DNA of 64,000 nucleotides from JAVDCA01 sp963819385 (GCA_963819385.1 CAWFVV010000006.1:2108001-2172000); one strand, 5' to 3'. Shown: positions 37,593 to 49,304, counted from the stretch's first letter. A program made the numbers and translations. Notes: generated by a model from the sequence alone, not told the origin.

Positions 37593-38563
37593 TAGAAACG
37601 CTTCTTGAGATCAGGCTCTCGTAGCGAGCGCCAAGCGGCGTCATGGAAGGCACGACAGAAAGATGCATTTGGGCAGGTTTGACCAGGCCCAATATTTGTT
37701 CCGGGAACTGCTTCCTTAACTTCCTGACATTCGGGATGAACCCGATCACATATTTGCCTACCGATCTGCCATTCAAATGTATTCACTTCCGGAACTGACA
37801 TTCCCGTATAGAAGGCAGTGAGCGATAATGCCTCACTCACCCCTTCACGCAGCAGTTTCACAAGTCTCTGCCGTGGGGCAGAGTTTGATTGCAGCAGCAT
37901 CAATGTTGCTGCATGCACTGGAACGACACGGCCCGTCCTCAAGTACAGACGCATTATGTGGTAATCGACAGCGGGAGCAATTTGCGCTTCATCTTCGAAC
38001 CGCCCCACCTTCTGCCGAACTACCTCATGAATGAGCACGTTTGACTTCTTCCGCAGAGGGTCTTCACGAAATGCTTCAAAGTGATCGAGCAGCGTCATAA
38101 GGCCCGCGCTTCCGTACAAATGTCCCTTTGCAGCTGCTATTAGACCCTCGGGATCATTGTCATATCGCGAGATGATTTCGGCTCCCAGGTCCCTAAGCAA
38201 ATTCGCACGTTCGGCCGCCCGAATCCGCTCGGGACGATGATAATCTCCCAAGATCTCGATAATATCGCGCGCTGTAACCTTCGATAACGCCACTGCGTCC
38301 ACGGCATGAGCGCTAAAATAAGCCTTCAGCCGCCCACTCAGAAAATCCCAATTCATTTGATGGCAGATAGCGCTCAGTGCGAGCAGAAAAAGAATCGACT
38401 TTTGTTCGGGCGCCTGATGTGACGCTCGATTGACAGAACGAATGATATTCGCCGATGCCCTACAAGCTATCTCGTCAATATCGAACAGCTTATGATGGCT
38501 AAGCAATCGATCGAAAGGAAGCGTCCTTTGCGATCGAACGTTTTGGTTAGGAAGCCCTGACAT
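37589..38563 (-). CDS. EndoIII-like (HhH-GPD) DNA glycosylase with split iron-sulfur loop
   Basis: This encodes 324 residues from the ATG at 38563 (AGAGGGGGG just upstream), overlapping the end of the dioxygenase gene by 17 bases. Two regions align by eye with endonuclease III. RKKSNVL (171-177) sits where EndoIII has RKTANVV with its catalytic lysine, and PAVDYHIMRLYLRTG (about 197-211) matches IAVDTHIFRV with the catalytic aspartate (D200). The end has cysteines 272, 279, 297 and 303, spaced C-x6-C-x17-C-x5-C; EndoIII has C-x6-C-x2-C-x5-C. So a [4Fe-4S] cluster with a 15-residue insert in its loop is likely. The substrate is unknown; related folds also act in thymine hypermodification. The hairpin GPGVG-type loop is degenerate. 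Confidence 0.7.
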   Translation of the reverse strand: MSGLPNQNVRSQRTLPFDRLLSHHKLFDIDEIACRASANIIRSVNRASHQAPEQKSILFLLALSAICHQMNWDFLSGRLKAYFSAHAVDAVALSKVTARDIIEILGDYHRPERIRAAERANLLRDLGAEIISRYDNDPEGLIAAAKGHLYGSAGLMTLLDHFEAFREDPLRKKSNVLIHEVVRQKVGRFEDEAQIAPAVDYHIMRLYLRTGRVVPVHAATLMLLQSNSAPRQRLVKLLREGVSEALSLTAFYTGMSVPEVNTFEWQIGRQICDRVHPECQEVKEAVPGTNIGPGQTCPNASFCRAFHDAAWRSLREPDLKKRFY

Positions 38564-39672
38564 TTTCCCCCCTCTGCGGATCGAAATGCCAGTCGCCGAC
38601 GACCCGGTCCGGCCCGAATCGGTCAGGATAGATTGACGCGTAGCGTTCCATAATGTGCATACCCGGCACGTGCTTGTAGTGCACGTGCTCAGGCGCACTC
38701 ATAAACCATTTGCGGCCGAGGACTCTGTCGTATCGCGCGTATTTCCGTTGATGAATGGTGTTCTCCCGTGAACAGTCCAGTGATTGCGAGCGATACACCC
38801 TGATCCTTTTCGATCAAGATGGACAAAGCAGCTGCCGAGTGCGAACGGGTGAGCATGTTCCATTAAGAATGCCCTCGCACGATCCAGTTCGGGCAACCCT
38901 GCCTCCATGTAATTCGATATTCTCCTGTTTGCACACGGAAGAAATTTTGCGGCCTTCCATGCTCATTCATGAAAAGCACCGGACTGCTTACCCTAATCGC
39001 CCCTTTTCCACGCGGTCGAAGAGCGGTTATCGCATCGGGTAAGAAAAGACTCGCAAAAGCCTCCCGGTCCAAACGAGCTAACACCAGCGAGAGAGCGATC
39101 AGGTTTGAGAAGTAAGTATAACCACCCCAAAGCGGGGCACTGTCTGCGTGTAGAATAAATGCCTCGACCGCACCGGCGTAACCGAGGCCATCGTTATGAG
39201 CATCAAACATTTCTGAGGTCTCTGCCTGCTCGCGATAGCCTGTAGTCCCGTCCCGCGCCTCTAAATCATAAATTTTTAAAGTTCCGTCGGGCGCTCCGAA
39301 GCGCGCAAGGGCTTCGGGATGTTTTTCCATCGGATGCTCGACCGGATATTTGAGGGGTAGCACATCAGACAGTTGACGTGCAATCTCCAGAAGTGGATGC
39401 GACGCGCTTCCTTGAGTATCGGGGTTCATTACTACGTAGTGGGCGACACTTGGCAATCCATAGAACGAGGACCGAATCGACTCCACCTCGTCCGTCGAGA
39501 GAGCGCGGTAATCTTGGATCAGTGTGGGTCGAAGCGGCGTCGTGAGTTCACGCGTAAAGTCCGACACGTCATCGAGTGTATTCCAACCGAGTCCCCGCAA
39601 CGCAGCAGGAACGAACAGGTTGCGCTGCTCGATAAACTCGAGCTCGGCACGCGTGATCTTATCGTCCAGCAT
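38547..39672 (-). CDS. TauD/TfdA-like Fe(II)/2-oxoglutarate dioxygenase, frame interrupted twice
   Basis: The start is the ATG at 39672 (GGCGAGG upstream). The first 260 residues are clean and include HND (H159, D161) in FDAHNDGLGYAG, the first two iron ligands, then LWGGYTYFSNL and ITALRPRGKGAIRV. The missing part continues in two other frames: GLPELDRARAFL... to NHWTVHGRTPFING, which supplies the distal histidine and the 2-oxoglutarate arginine, then KYARYDRVLGRKW to the stop at 38547. The breaks lie near 38895-38903 and 38748-38752. Each is explained by one missing base in a short G or A run, unlike the extra bases at GANTC sites. Whole length is about 375 residues. The substrate is unknown; its coupling to a glycosylase gene is striking. 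Confidence 0.7.
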
Positions 39673-39705
39673 ATCTGCCTCGCCTCAGAGACTGTCATTA
39701 CAGGG

Positions 39706-41559
39706 TCAGTCAGCGATTAACGGCACGATTATTGCCTGCGGCACCCCCATTTGCAACCGGAGTTTATTGTTGCATTCCGCAAGGGACTTCGAGGAACTTC
39801 GCTCCCAGCGCAACTGTCCTTCATCAAGAGCTAATACAGGAGGGTGCTGCAGTTCTCCGATGTCGGCTGCCCAATCTGAATTGTAGGTGCTCGCGAATTG
39901 TAGCAATCCTAGAAGTTGCGAGGGGCGGATATCATGCATCCGATTAACAAGATATCCACGCGCGCTCTGGTCCCCGAGCATCGCACGTACTAATGTCGCA
40001 CGCGCTGGTGCGTGTGAGACGGCGCGATCTACTGGACTACCTAGATCGAGCAGCCGCCAAACCTCCAGGAGTGACCGGAGCTCTTGCGCACGATTTGCGT
40101 ATGACGTGTAGCGAATTTGATTAAAGGCATCTGATGCATGGTCAGCAAACTCCGCAGCTTCGCTAACTCGGGCCGAGGTCCATTCAGAGTGCGACCTCAC
40201 GAGCGTAAGCAGAGCCTCTGCAAATGGCCTGAGCTCCGGTCCGATGGTCGGCGCGAGTAGCTCGTCGGGTGGAGCTCCGGTCATTGCGCTACAAATCGCC
40301 AGCGCATATTGACAATGAGAAAGCTCAATCTGATGTGACAATATTGTCGGTCGGAAGAGTGGCCTTGCTTTCAAAATTACCTTTTTGGCCTCTTTATAAT
40401 TTCCGCCATATCTGAGGAGATTACCTAAAAGAAAATAAGCTGTCCCAACGGCGTAGGAAGCGCCAGACTCCGACGGGATCTGATCCTCTGGCAACAGTCG
40501 CATGAGTTGGTTCCCAAACGCAACTGCTTCATCGCGGTCGCCCCTCTTACGCGATAACTCCATTTTTTCGGCAAGGATTAGCGGCTTAAGTCCAATTGCC
40601 TCAGCTTCAGTCAATGAAACTCTGTCAAATGCAGTAGACGAGTGTTCTCCAAATCGAAATAACCTTGCTAGAGCCATTAAGTAGACGCTCCAAATGAAAG
40701 CGCGAGTGCTCGAAGCAAATCGTTTAGTCGCCTCCCCAAACAGTTCGATTGCGCGATCACTCTCTGCGGTTTCAATCCAGCTACGACCTTTGCTCGCCAC
40801 CAAGTGCGCGGCGGCATACTCGTTCCCATCTCCGATCGCCTGCGATAGCGCCGAGAGTTCCTCGTTGCGATCTCGTAGAATTTCGAGGGCAATCCGTCGG
40901 ACAATTAAGAACGATAAATCCTGCTCCGTTTTTGGCTTCACCACGTCGATGTGACCGCACTTCGCAATCATTTCTCGGCTTGCGCCCGGCGGTCCGCCCG
41001 CGCTTTCAGAACTGACGATCGCATCTTGCCCAGCGACAATATAAGTCGTTCGCACTTTCGACTTGCATTTTAGGGTTGCCCAATCTCGGCTGACCAACGT
41101 GGCAAAATCAGAATTGATCTTGAGCTGACCGAGATGCGGGTGTTCGCCGGATAGAGCAGACGCAGCACTCGCCAGTTCTGCCCCATTATGAGGACTGGCG
41201 AAGAAAAGAAGGGCTGACACTCGCAACCGGCTCGATGCCTTCAAAGTCTCGCTGACATAGTATTTACTGATAAGCCCACCCAGACTATGCGTAACAAGGA
41301 CAATCTTGTCGAAGGATTGGTATCTGTTGTCGATTTCTGTCTTAAGTGCGTCGGCGAGGTCTTGTATCGGAAGGGATTTCCACCACGAGAACAAAGGAAA
41401 CTTGTACGCTGCAGTTGGGTAAGTAAAAAACGCAATTTCAGTTGCGTCCTTGAGAGCTTCATCAGCTTCGATCAAAGACTTAAACGAGCCCCAAGTCCCC
41501 TCGCCTCCACCGAGCCCGTGGACGAAGAGGAGCAGCAGTTTCGAATTCGTATTGGGCAT
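39706..41559 (-). CDS. alpha/beta-hydrolase with helical-repeat (TPR-like) tail
   Basis: This encodes 617 residues, first gene of the minus-strand island operon. The N-terminal 220 residues are a lipase/PGAP1/SERAC1-like alpha/beta-hydrolase: LLLLFVHGLGGGEGTW (oxyanion loop), THSLGG with nucleophile S92, an aspartate in AGQDAIVSS and a histidine in KCGHIDVVKP. Residues from about 240 to 600 are helical and look like TPR-type repeats (RAIELFGEATKRF, AVGTAYFLLGNLLRYGG). There is no signal peptide, so it acts in the cytoplasm or at the membrane surface. Similar hydrolase domains are effectors in some anti-phage proteins; here that is inference. Codon usage is AT-rich, unlike neighbours outside the island. 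Confidence 0.8.
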   Translation of the reverse strand: MPNTNSKLLLLFVHGLGGGEGTWGSFKSLIEADEALKDATEIAFFTYPTAAYKFPLFSWWKSLPIQDLADALKTEIDNRYQSFDKIVLVTHSLGGLISKYYVSETLKASSRLRVSALLFFASPHNGAELASAASALSGEHPHLGQLKINSDFATLVSRDWATLKCKSKVRTTYIVAGQDAIVSSESAGGPPGASREMIAKCGHIDVVKPKTEQDLSFLIVRRIALEILRDRNEELSALSQAIGDGNEYAAAHLVASKGRSWIETAESDRAIELFGEATKRFASSTRAFIWSVYLMALARLFRFGEHSSTAFDRVSLTEAEAIGLKPLILAEKMELSRKRGDRDEAVAFGNQLMRLLPEDQIPSESGASYAVGTAYFLLGNLLRYGGNYKEAKKVILKARPLFRPTILSHQIELSHCQYALAICSAMTGAPPDELLAPTIGPELRPFAEALLTLVRSHSEWTSARVSEAAEFADHASDAFNQIRYTSYANRAQELRSLLEVWRLLDLGSPVDRAVSHAPARATLVRAMLGDQSARGYLVNRMHDIRPSQLLGLLQFASTYNSDWAADIGELQHPPVLALDEGQLRWERSSSKSLAECNNKLRLQMGVPQAIIVPLIAD

Positions 41560-41896
41560 TGGGATACCCTGCAGCCCAGATTACTTCATTGAAGGAGGAG
41601 ATCGAAAGGGGGGTCGGGAGAAATCAACAGTGGTGTCATCACCCCTTGGGACCCGCGGACTTACCGCCCATGCTTGCCTAGGTTTTGCCTAGATCTCCCA
41701 TGCGAGATCGACGATTCTCGCACCGAGAAGTGGCCACAGGGGCGTCGGCTGCATGGCTTGGGGTCGGAACTCCCAATTTGCTCATGTTACCGGCCGAAGA
41801 GCAAGGGACTGCCACCGAAGCCTGTGCGGGGCTCTCAGATCGGCGTTTCCCGTTCGGTACAGACAAGATGGAGAAGTGGTGTGATGGGGCGTCCAT
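41560..41896. other. right border of the island
   Basis: Base composition climbs back toward the genome average between the hydrolase start and the secA terminator. The promoter of the three-gene operon should lie here. No gene, repeat or tRNA was recognised, and no obvious attachment site matches the left border. Confidence 0.5.
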
Positions 41897-41915
41897 TTGA
41901 GGGCGTCGAACGCCC

Positions 41916-41919
<4 letters not shown>
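41897..41919 (-). terminator. hairpin at the end of secA
   Basis: TTGAGGGCG / CGCCCTCAA with a five-base loop overlaps the secA stop codon. It has only a weak T-run, so it may stabilise the mRNA end as much as terminate it. Confidence 0.5.
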
Positions 41920-44795
<2,876 letters not shown>

Positions 44796-45130
44796 GCCGG
44801 ATCCTCTATCCTTCCGCCGACGGACTGCTTGGGCCGGCGCGAGCCGCCGGCGCGTGACCCGACGTGAACGTCATCGGGCGCTTTTCAGGCAACGGTAAGG
44901 CGCGATTGCCTCACGGGAAACCGGCGAGTTTGCCGAGAGATAGGAGGGGGTCCGATCCTTGTCAATCGGCCGGCCTGCGCGCCCACGGCGCGGCGAAAAG
45001 TGCGCCGCATTCGCGCCCCGGTTGGAATTTAATGCGAGCGGCCGTTGCGATTTGCGCCCGATTGCGCGACTGTCCGCCGCAATCGCCGGACCGGCGGCGC
45101 AGGCCGCCCTCACGCTGCAAGGATATCCCT
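44796..45130. other. divergent promoter region of secA and the parvulin gene
   Basis: Short open frames here lack starts with ribosome sites. The region should hold the promoters of both divergent genes; I cannot place -35/-10 boxes with confidence. Confidence 0.4.
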
Positions 45131-46078
45131 ATGACTTACCTGTCTGTTTCGGCCTTGTCCGCGCCGCGCCGTTGGGCGCTGGTCGCGGTCGCGGCGGCCG
45201 CGATGCTCGCCGCCCCCGGGCTGACCGCCACGGCCCAGACGCCCCCCGACCCGCTGATCGCCAAGGTCAACGGCATCGAGATTTATCAGAGCGATCTCGC
45301 GATGGCCGAGGAAGAGGTCGGCCAGCAGCTGCCCCAGGGCGGCGAGGACGCCAAGCGCGATTATCTCGTCGGCATCGTGACCAACATGATCCTCCTCGCG
45401 CAGGCCGCCGAGGAGAAGCACGTGCAGGACGACCCGGACTTCAAGCGGCGCCTCACGTTCACGCGCAACAAGGTGCTGATGGAGACCCTGCTGCAGGACG
45501 AGGTCAAGAAGGCGATGACCGACCAGGCGCTGCACGCGGTCTATGACGACGCCATCAAGCAGATGCCCAGCGAGGAGGAGGTGCACGCCCGCCATATCCT
45601 CTTCCGTGTCGCCGACTGGAAGGACGCGAAGCAGGCCCAGGCGGCCGAGGACAAGGCCAAGGCGGTGGTCGCGCGGCTCCGGAAGGGCGAGGATTTCGTC
45701 AAGCTCGCCAACGAGCTCACCGAAGATCCCGCGGGCCACAAGGACGGCGGCGATCTCGGCTACTTCACCAAGGAGGAGATGGTGCCGGAGTTCGCGACCG
45801 TCGCCTTCACGTTGGACAAAGGCAAGTTCTCCGACCCGGTGAAGACCCAGTTCGGGTGGCACATCATCCTGGTCGAGGACAAGCGCAAGCGCCCGGCCCC
45901 GCCGTTCGACCAGGTCAAGGGCCAGCTCGAGCGCATCGTCGCGCGCAAGGCACAGGTCGACCTCGTCACCAAGCTGCGCGCCGCGGCGAAGATCGAGCGC
46001 CTCGACAAGCCGGCGCAGCCCGCGCAACCGCCGCAGGCACAGCCGCCGGCGCCGCCCGCTCCCGCGCCGCAGAAGTAG
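45131..46078 (+). CDS. exported parvulin-type peptidyl-prolyl isomerase
   Basis: This encodes 315 residues from the ATG at 45131, with AAGGA seven bases upstream. The signal peptide ends near LTATAQTPPD. A SurA/PrsA-like chaperone N-domain (about 40-150) is followed by a parvulin domain (about 155-260): HARHILFRV, GGDLGYFTKEEMVPEF, FGWHIILVED. A Pro/Gln/Ala-rich tail ends the protein. It should help fold exported proteins in the periplasm, which suits its place opposite secA. Confidence 0.93.
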   Translation: MTYLSVSALSAPRRWALVAVAAAAMLAAPGLTATAQTPPDPLIAKVNGIEIYQSDLAMAEEEVGQQLPQGGEDAKRDYLVGIVTNMILLAQAAEEKHVQDDPDFKRRLTFTRNKVLMETLLQDEVKKAMTDQALHAVYDDAIKQMPSEEEVHARHILFRVADWKDAKQAQAAEDKAKAVVARLRKGEDFVKLANELTEDPAGHKDGGDLGYFTKEEMVPEFATVAFTLDKGKFSDPVKTQFGWHIILVEDKRKRPAPPFDQVKGQLERIVARKAQVDLVTKLRAAAKIERLDKPAQPAQPPQAQPPAPPAPAPQK

Positions 46079-46257
46079 ACGCGAGCGCCAACCGACGGCT
46101 TCGCACTTTTCCCTCAGCGCAAGCGACCGACTTATGGCCGGGCGAAATCCCGGCCATGAGCTTTTTTGATGCGGGCTTTCGGGGCCGACGGCTTGTCGGC
46201 GCGCGGCTTTTTTGGCTTATGACTTGCCGTGTCGTGACCACCTCGGGTCACATCGGG

Positions 46258-47511
46258 ATGATCTTCGCCATGGCCGCAACCGTCTCGCCGCTCGCTCCCG
46301 CGCGGTTTCCCGACATGCCGACGGTCGCGGGCGTGCGCCTCGCCACCGCCGCCGCGGGCATCCGCTACGCCAACCGCACCGATGTGCTGCTCGCGCTGCT
46401 CGACCCCGGCAGCGCGGTCGCGGGCGTGTTCACCCGCTCGAAGTGCCCATCGGCGCCGGTCGACTGGTGCCGCGCTCACCTCAAGAGCGGCAAGGCGCGC
46501 GCCCTGGTGGTCAATTCCGGCAACGCCAACGCCTTCACGGGCCGCACCGGGCGCGAGGCCACGAAGTTCACCGCCGATATCGCCGCCAAGGCAACCGGCT
46601 GCCGGCCGGGCGACGTCTTCCTGGCCTCCACCGGGGTGATCGGCGAACCGCTGCGCGCCGCAGCCTTCGACGGCGTGATGGACGGCCTTGTCGCCGACGC
46701 GGCGCCCGGCCGCTGGCAGGACGCGGCGCGCGCGATCATGACAACCGACACGTTTCCCAAGGGCGCGGCCGCGACCGTGCGGCTCGGCAAGGCCGAGGTC
46801 ACGATCTGCGGCATCGCCAAGGGCGCCGGCATGATCGCGCCCGATATGGCGACCATGCTGTCGTTCGTCTTCACCGACGCGCCGATCGCGCCTGCCGCGC
46901 TGCAGTCGCTGCTCGCGCGCGGCGTGACCGACACCTTCAACGCGGTGACGATCGACGGCGACACCTCGACCTCGGACACGCTGCTCGCCTTCGCGACCGG
47001 CGCGGCCGCGGCGCGCGGGGCGCCGCGCATCGCGCGCGCCTCCGACCCGCGGCTCAAGGATTTCCGCGCCGGCTTCGAGCGCGTGCTCGCCGATCTCGCC
47101 GAGCAGGTCGCGCGCGACGGCGAAGGTGCGCGCAAGCTCGTCGAGATCGTGGTGGAAGGCGCGACATCAAAAACGTCGGCGCGCCGCATCGCCATGTCGA
47201 TCGCCAATTCGCCCCTGGTCAAGACCGCGATCGCGGGCGAGGACGCCAACTGGGGCCGCGTCGTCATGGCGGTCGGCAAGGCGGGAGAGCCGGCCGACCG
47301 CGACCGGCTGTCGATCTGGTTCAACGGTATCCGTGTCGCCCACCGCGGCCTGCGCGATCCGGGCTATGACGAGGCAACGGTCTCGGCCGCAATGAAAAAG
47401 CCGGTGATCGCGCTCAAGGTCGCGCTCGGGCTGGGGCAGGGGCGCGACCGCGTGCTCACCTGCGATCTCACCAAGGACTACGTGGCGATCAACGGCGACT
47501 ATCGTTCATAA
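46258..47511 (+). CDS. argJ: bifunctional ornithine acetyltransferase / N-acetylglutamate synthase
   Basis: This encodes about 417 residues. ArgJ moves the acetyl group from N-acetylornithine to glutamate in arginine synthesis. It is made as a precursor that cleaves itself; the site is in KGAGMIAPDMATMLS, where the threonine becomes the nucleophile. Other conserved parts are ALVVNSGNANAFTG and GEDANWGRVVMA. The start is uncertain: ATG 46258 is taken, ATG 46270 is equally possible, and neither has a strong ribosome site. It is followed by mutT. Confidence 0.95.
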   Translation: MIFAMAATVSPLAPARFPDMPTVAGVRLATAAAGIRYANRTDVLLALLDPGSAVAGVFTRSKCPSAPVDWCRAHLKSGKARALVVNSGNANAFTGRTGREATKFTADIAAKATGCRPGDVFLASTGVIGEPLRAAAFDGVMDGLVADAAPGRWQDAARAIMTTDTFPKGAAATVRLGKAEVTICGIAKGAGMIAPDMATMLSFVFTDAPIAPAALQSLLARGVTDTFNAVTIDGDTSTSDTLLAFATGAAAARGAPRIARASDPRLKDFRAGFERVLADLAEQVARDGEGARKLVEIVVEGATSKTSARRIAMSIANSPLVKTAIAGEDANWGRVVMAVGKAGEPADRDRLSIWFNGIRVAHRGLRDPGYDEATVSAAMKKPVIALKVALGLGQGRDRVLTCDLTKDYVAINGDYRS

Positions 47512-47527
47512 AGCGAGGATGGTCTTT

Positions 47528-47587
47528 CCAAACCCCGGTACCCACCCCGGATCAAGTCCGGGGCAGGCTTTTTCGGAATCATGCTCT
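47528..47587. repeat. dispersed repeat, CCCCGGATCAAGTCCGGGG type
   Basis: CCCCGGTACCCACC is followed by CCGGATCAAGTCCGGGGCAG, then GCTTTTTCGGAATCATGCT, between argJ and mutT. It is the same family as 13868-13925 and 26971-27040. The palindrome followed by TTTTT could end argJ transcription. Confidence 0.75.
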
Positions 47588-47712
47588 GGCGCCGGGCCGG
47601 CGGCTCCGTGAGCGGCGCAACCGCGCATTAACCGTCGCGCCGCAATTGCGGCCGGCCCATTGGCGAGTCTTTAACCACGGGCCTCTAGCGTGCAGCCCGA
47701 AGGGTCGTAAGC

Positions 47713-48111
47713 GTGAAGCTTCTCGTTGTCGCCGCCTGCGCCCTCGTCGATGCCGATGGGCGCGTGCTGATCGCCGAACGCCCCGCCGGCCGGACGATGG
47801 CGGGCCTGTGGGAGTTTCCCGGTGGCAAGGTCGAGGCGGGTGAACGGCCGGAAGAGACGCTCATTCGCGAGCTGAAGGAGGAACTCGGCATCGTCGTGAA
47901 GGAGGCCTGCCTCGCGCCGCTCACCTTCGCGAGCCACACCTACCCCGAATTCCACCTGCTGATGCCGCTCTATGTGTGTCGGCGATGGGACGGGATCGCA
48001 ACCGCGCAGGAGGGCCAACGGCTCGCCTGGGTGAGGCCGAACCGGCTCAAGGAATATCCGATGCCGCCCGCCGACCTGCCGCTCATCTCGCACCTGACAT
48101 CGCTGCTGTAA
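47713..48111 (+). CDS. mutT: MutT-like 8-oxo-dGTP diphosphatase
   Basis: This encodes 132 residues. The Nudix box is complete (GGKVEAGERPEETLIRELKE then ELGI), and the N-terminal LVVAACALVDADGRVLIAERP and WEFPGGK are those of MutT. It removes oxidised dGTP from the nucleotide pool, preventing A:T to C:G changes. It follows argJ as in relatives. Confidence 0.95.
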   Translation: MKLLVVAACALVDADGRVLIAERPAGRTMAGLWEFPGGKVEAGERPEETLIRELKEELGIVVKEACLAPLTFASHTYPEFHLLMPLYVCRRWDGIATAQEGQRLAWVRPNRLKEYPMPPADLPLISHLTSLL

Positions 48112-48143
48112 CGAGAAACTGGACCTGGAACAGGACCGCCCCG

Positions 48144-48347
48144 ATGACTTCCCTCGCGCTCTTCCGCTCGGCGCTCGGCCGCCTTGCCCGCTTCGCGGCC
48201 GACCAGCGCGGCGCAACCGCGATCGAATATGGGTTGATGGTGGCGCTGATCGGCATCGCGATCCTGTCGACGGTGTTCTCGATGGGCCAGGGCATCAAGA
48301 ACACACTCTATGGCGCGATCACCAACGCGCTCGCCTCGATGATGTAG
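48144..48347 (+). CDS. Flp family type IVb pilin
   Basis: This encodes 67 residues from the ATG at 48144, with AGGA upstream. The leader LARFAADQRGATAIEYG is the class IVb prepilin site (cleavage after the glycine before ATAIEYGL), followed by one hydrophobic helix and a short tail. Flp pilins are polymerised by the Tad system. No cpa/tad genes are in this window, so this is an orphan copy served from elsewhere. Confidence 0.92.
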   Translation: MTSLALFRSALGRLARFAADQRGATAIEYGLMVALIGIAILSTVFSMGQGIKNTLYGAITNALASMM

Positions 48348-48443
48348 GGCGCAGGTCGCTCCGCAGTCCGTTTCCCACGACACGTCTCGGTGCTAGCCTT
48401 TCGCCTGAGCTCCCACCAACGGGAGCCTTCAGGGAGGATGGCC

Positions 48444-49268
48444 ATGCGGAGACTCATTTCGGCTTTGTCGCTCATCGCGAGCTTGGCGGCGGGCGCCGCC
48501 TGGGCACAGCCGTACAAGCCCAATGACGCCGGCGTCACCATGGGCCATTGGCATCTCAACTCGCGCGACATCGAGGCGAACAAGAAGATCTTCGTCGCGC
48601 TTGGCGGCAAGCCGATCAAGGCCGGCGACTTCGAGATCGTGCAGTTCCCGGGCGTCAACGTGTATCTCAACCAGCGCCCCGGCACGCCGCCGCCGACCGG
48701 CGGCACGGTCGGCACGGTGATCAATCACGTCGGATTCCTGGTGCCGGACGTGCAGGCCGTGCTCGCCAAGCTCAAGGGTTTCGACGTCAAGGTCGAGAGC
48801 GTGGACAACCGCAAGGATCAGGCCTTCGTCACGACCGCTGACGGCCTCAAGCTCGAATTCCTCGAGGACAAGACCCAGACCATCCCGATCCGCCATCACC
48901 ACATCCACTACTTCGTGGCGCAGTCGGCGATCCCCGAGATCCAGGCGTGGTACGCCAAGGTCTTCGGCGCCAAGCCCGGCATGCGCGGCAAGTTCGTGGC
49001 GGCGGACATTCCGGGCGCCAACCTGTCGTTCGCGAAATCCGACCAGCCGACCGTGACGACCAAAGGACACGTGCTCGACCACGTCGGCTTCGACGTCAAC
49101 GATCTCGACGCCTTCCTGAAGAAGGCCGCGGCGGCGGGCGTGAAGCCGGCGGTAGCTCCCAGCAAGAACCCCACGAACGGCGTGTCGCTCGCCTTCATCT
49201 ATGATCCGTGGGGGACCTACATCGAGCTCAACCAGCGGCCGAACCAGGTCTATCTCGACCAGATGTAA
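48444..49268 (+). CDS. exported VOC-family protein
   Basis: This encodes 274 residues from the ATG at 48444, chosen over 48438 because AGGGAGG ends right at 48437. A signal peptide ends GAAWAQPY. Two VOC half-domains follow (about 35-130: MGHWHLNSRDIEANKKIFVALGG; about 150-265: HHIHYFVAQ, AWYAKVFGAK, LDHVGFDV, WGTYIELNQRP). Histidines and the glutamate in YIELN could bind a metal. VOC enzymes are usually cytoplasmic; a signal peptide is less common, and its substrate is unknown. Confidence 0.88.
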   Translation: MRRLISALSLIASLAAGAAWAQPYKPNDAGVTMGHWHLNSRDIEANKKIFVALGGKPIKAGDFEIVQFPGVNVYLNQRPGTPPPTGGTVGTVINHVGFLVPDVQAVLAKLKGFDVKVESVDNRKDQAFVTTADGLKLEFLEDKTQTIPIRHHHIHYFVAQSAIPEIQAWYAKVFGAKPGMRGKFVAADIPGANLSFAKSDQPTVTTKGHVLDHVGFDVNDLDAFLKKAAAAGVKPAVAPSKNPTNGVSLAFIYDPWGTYIELNQRPNQVYLDQM

Positions 49269-49304
49269 GCAGGCTCATCGTTTGAGCATGATGCCGCCGG
49301 CGCG

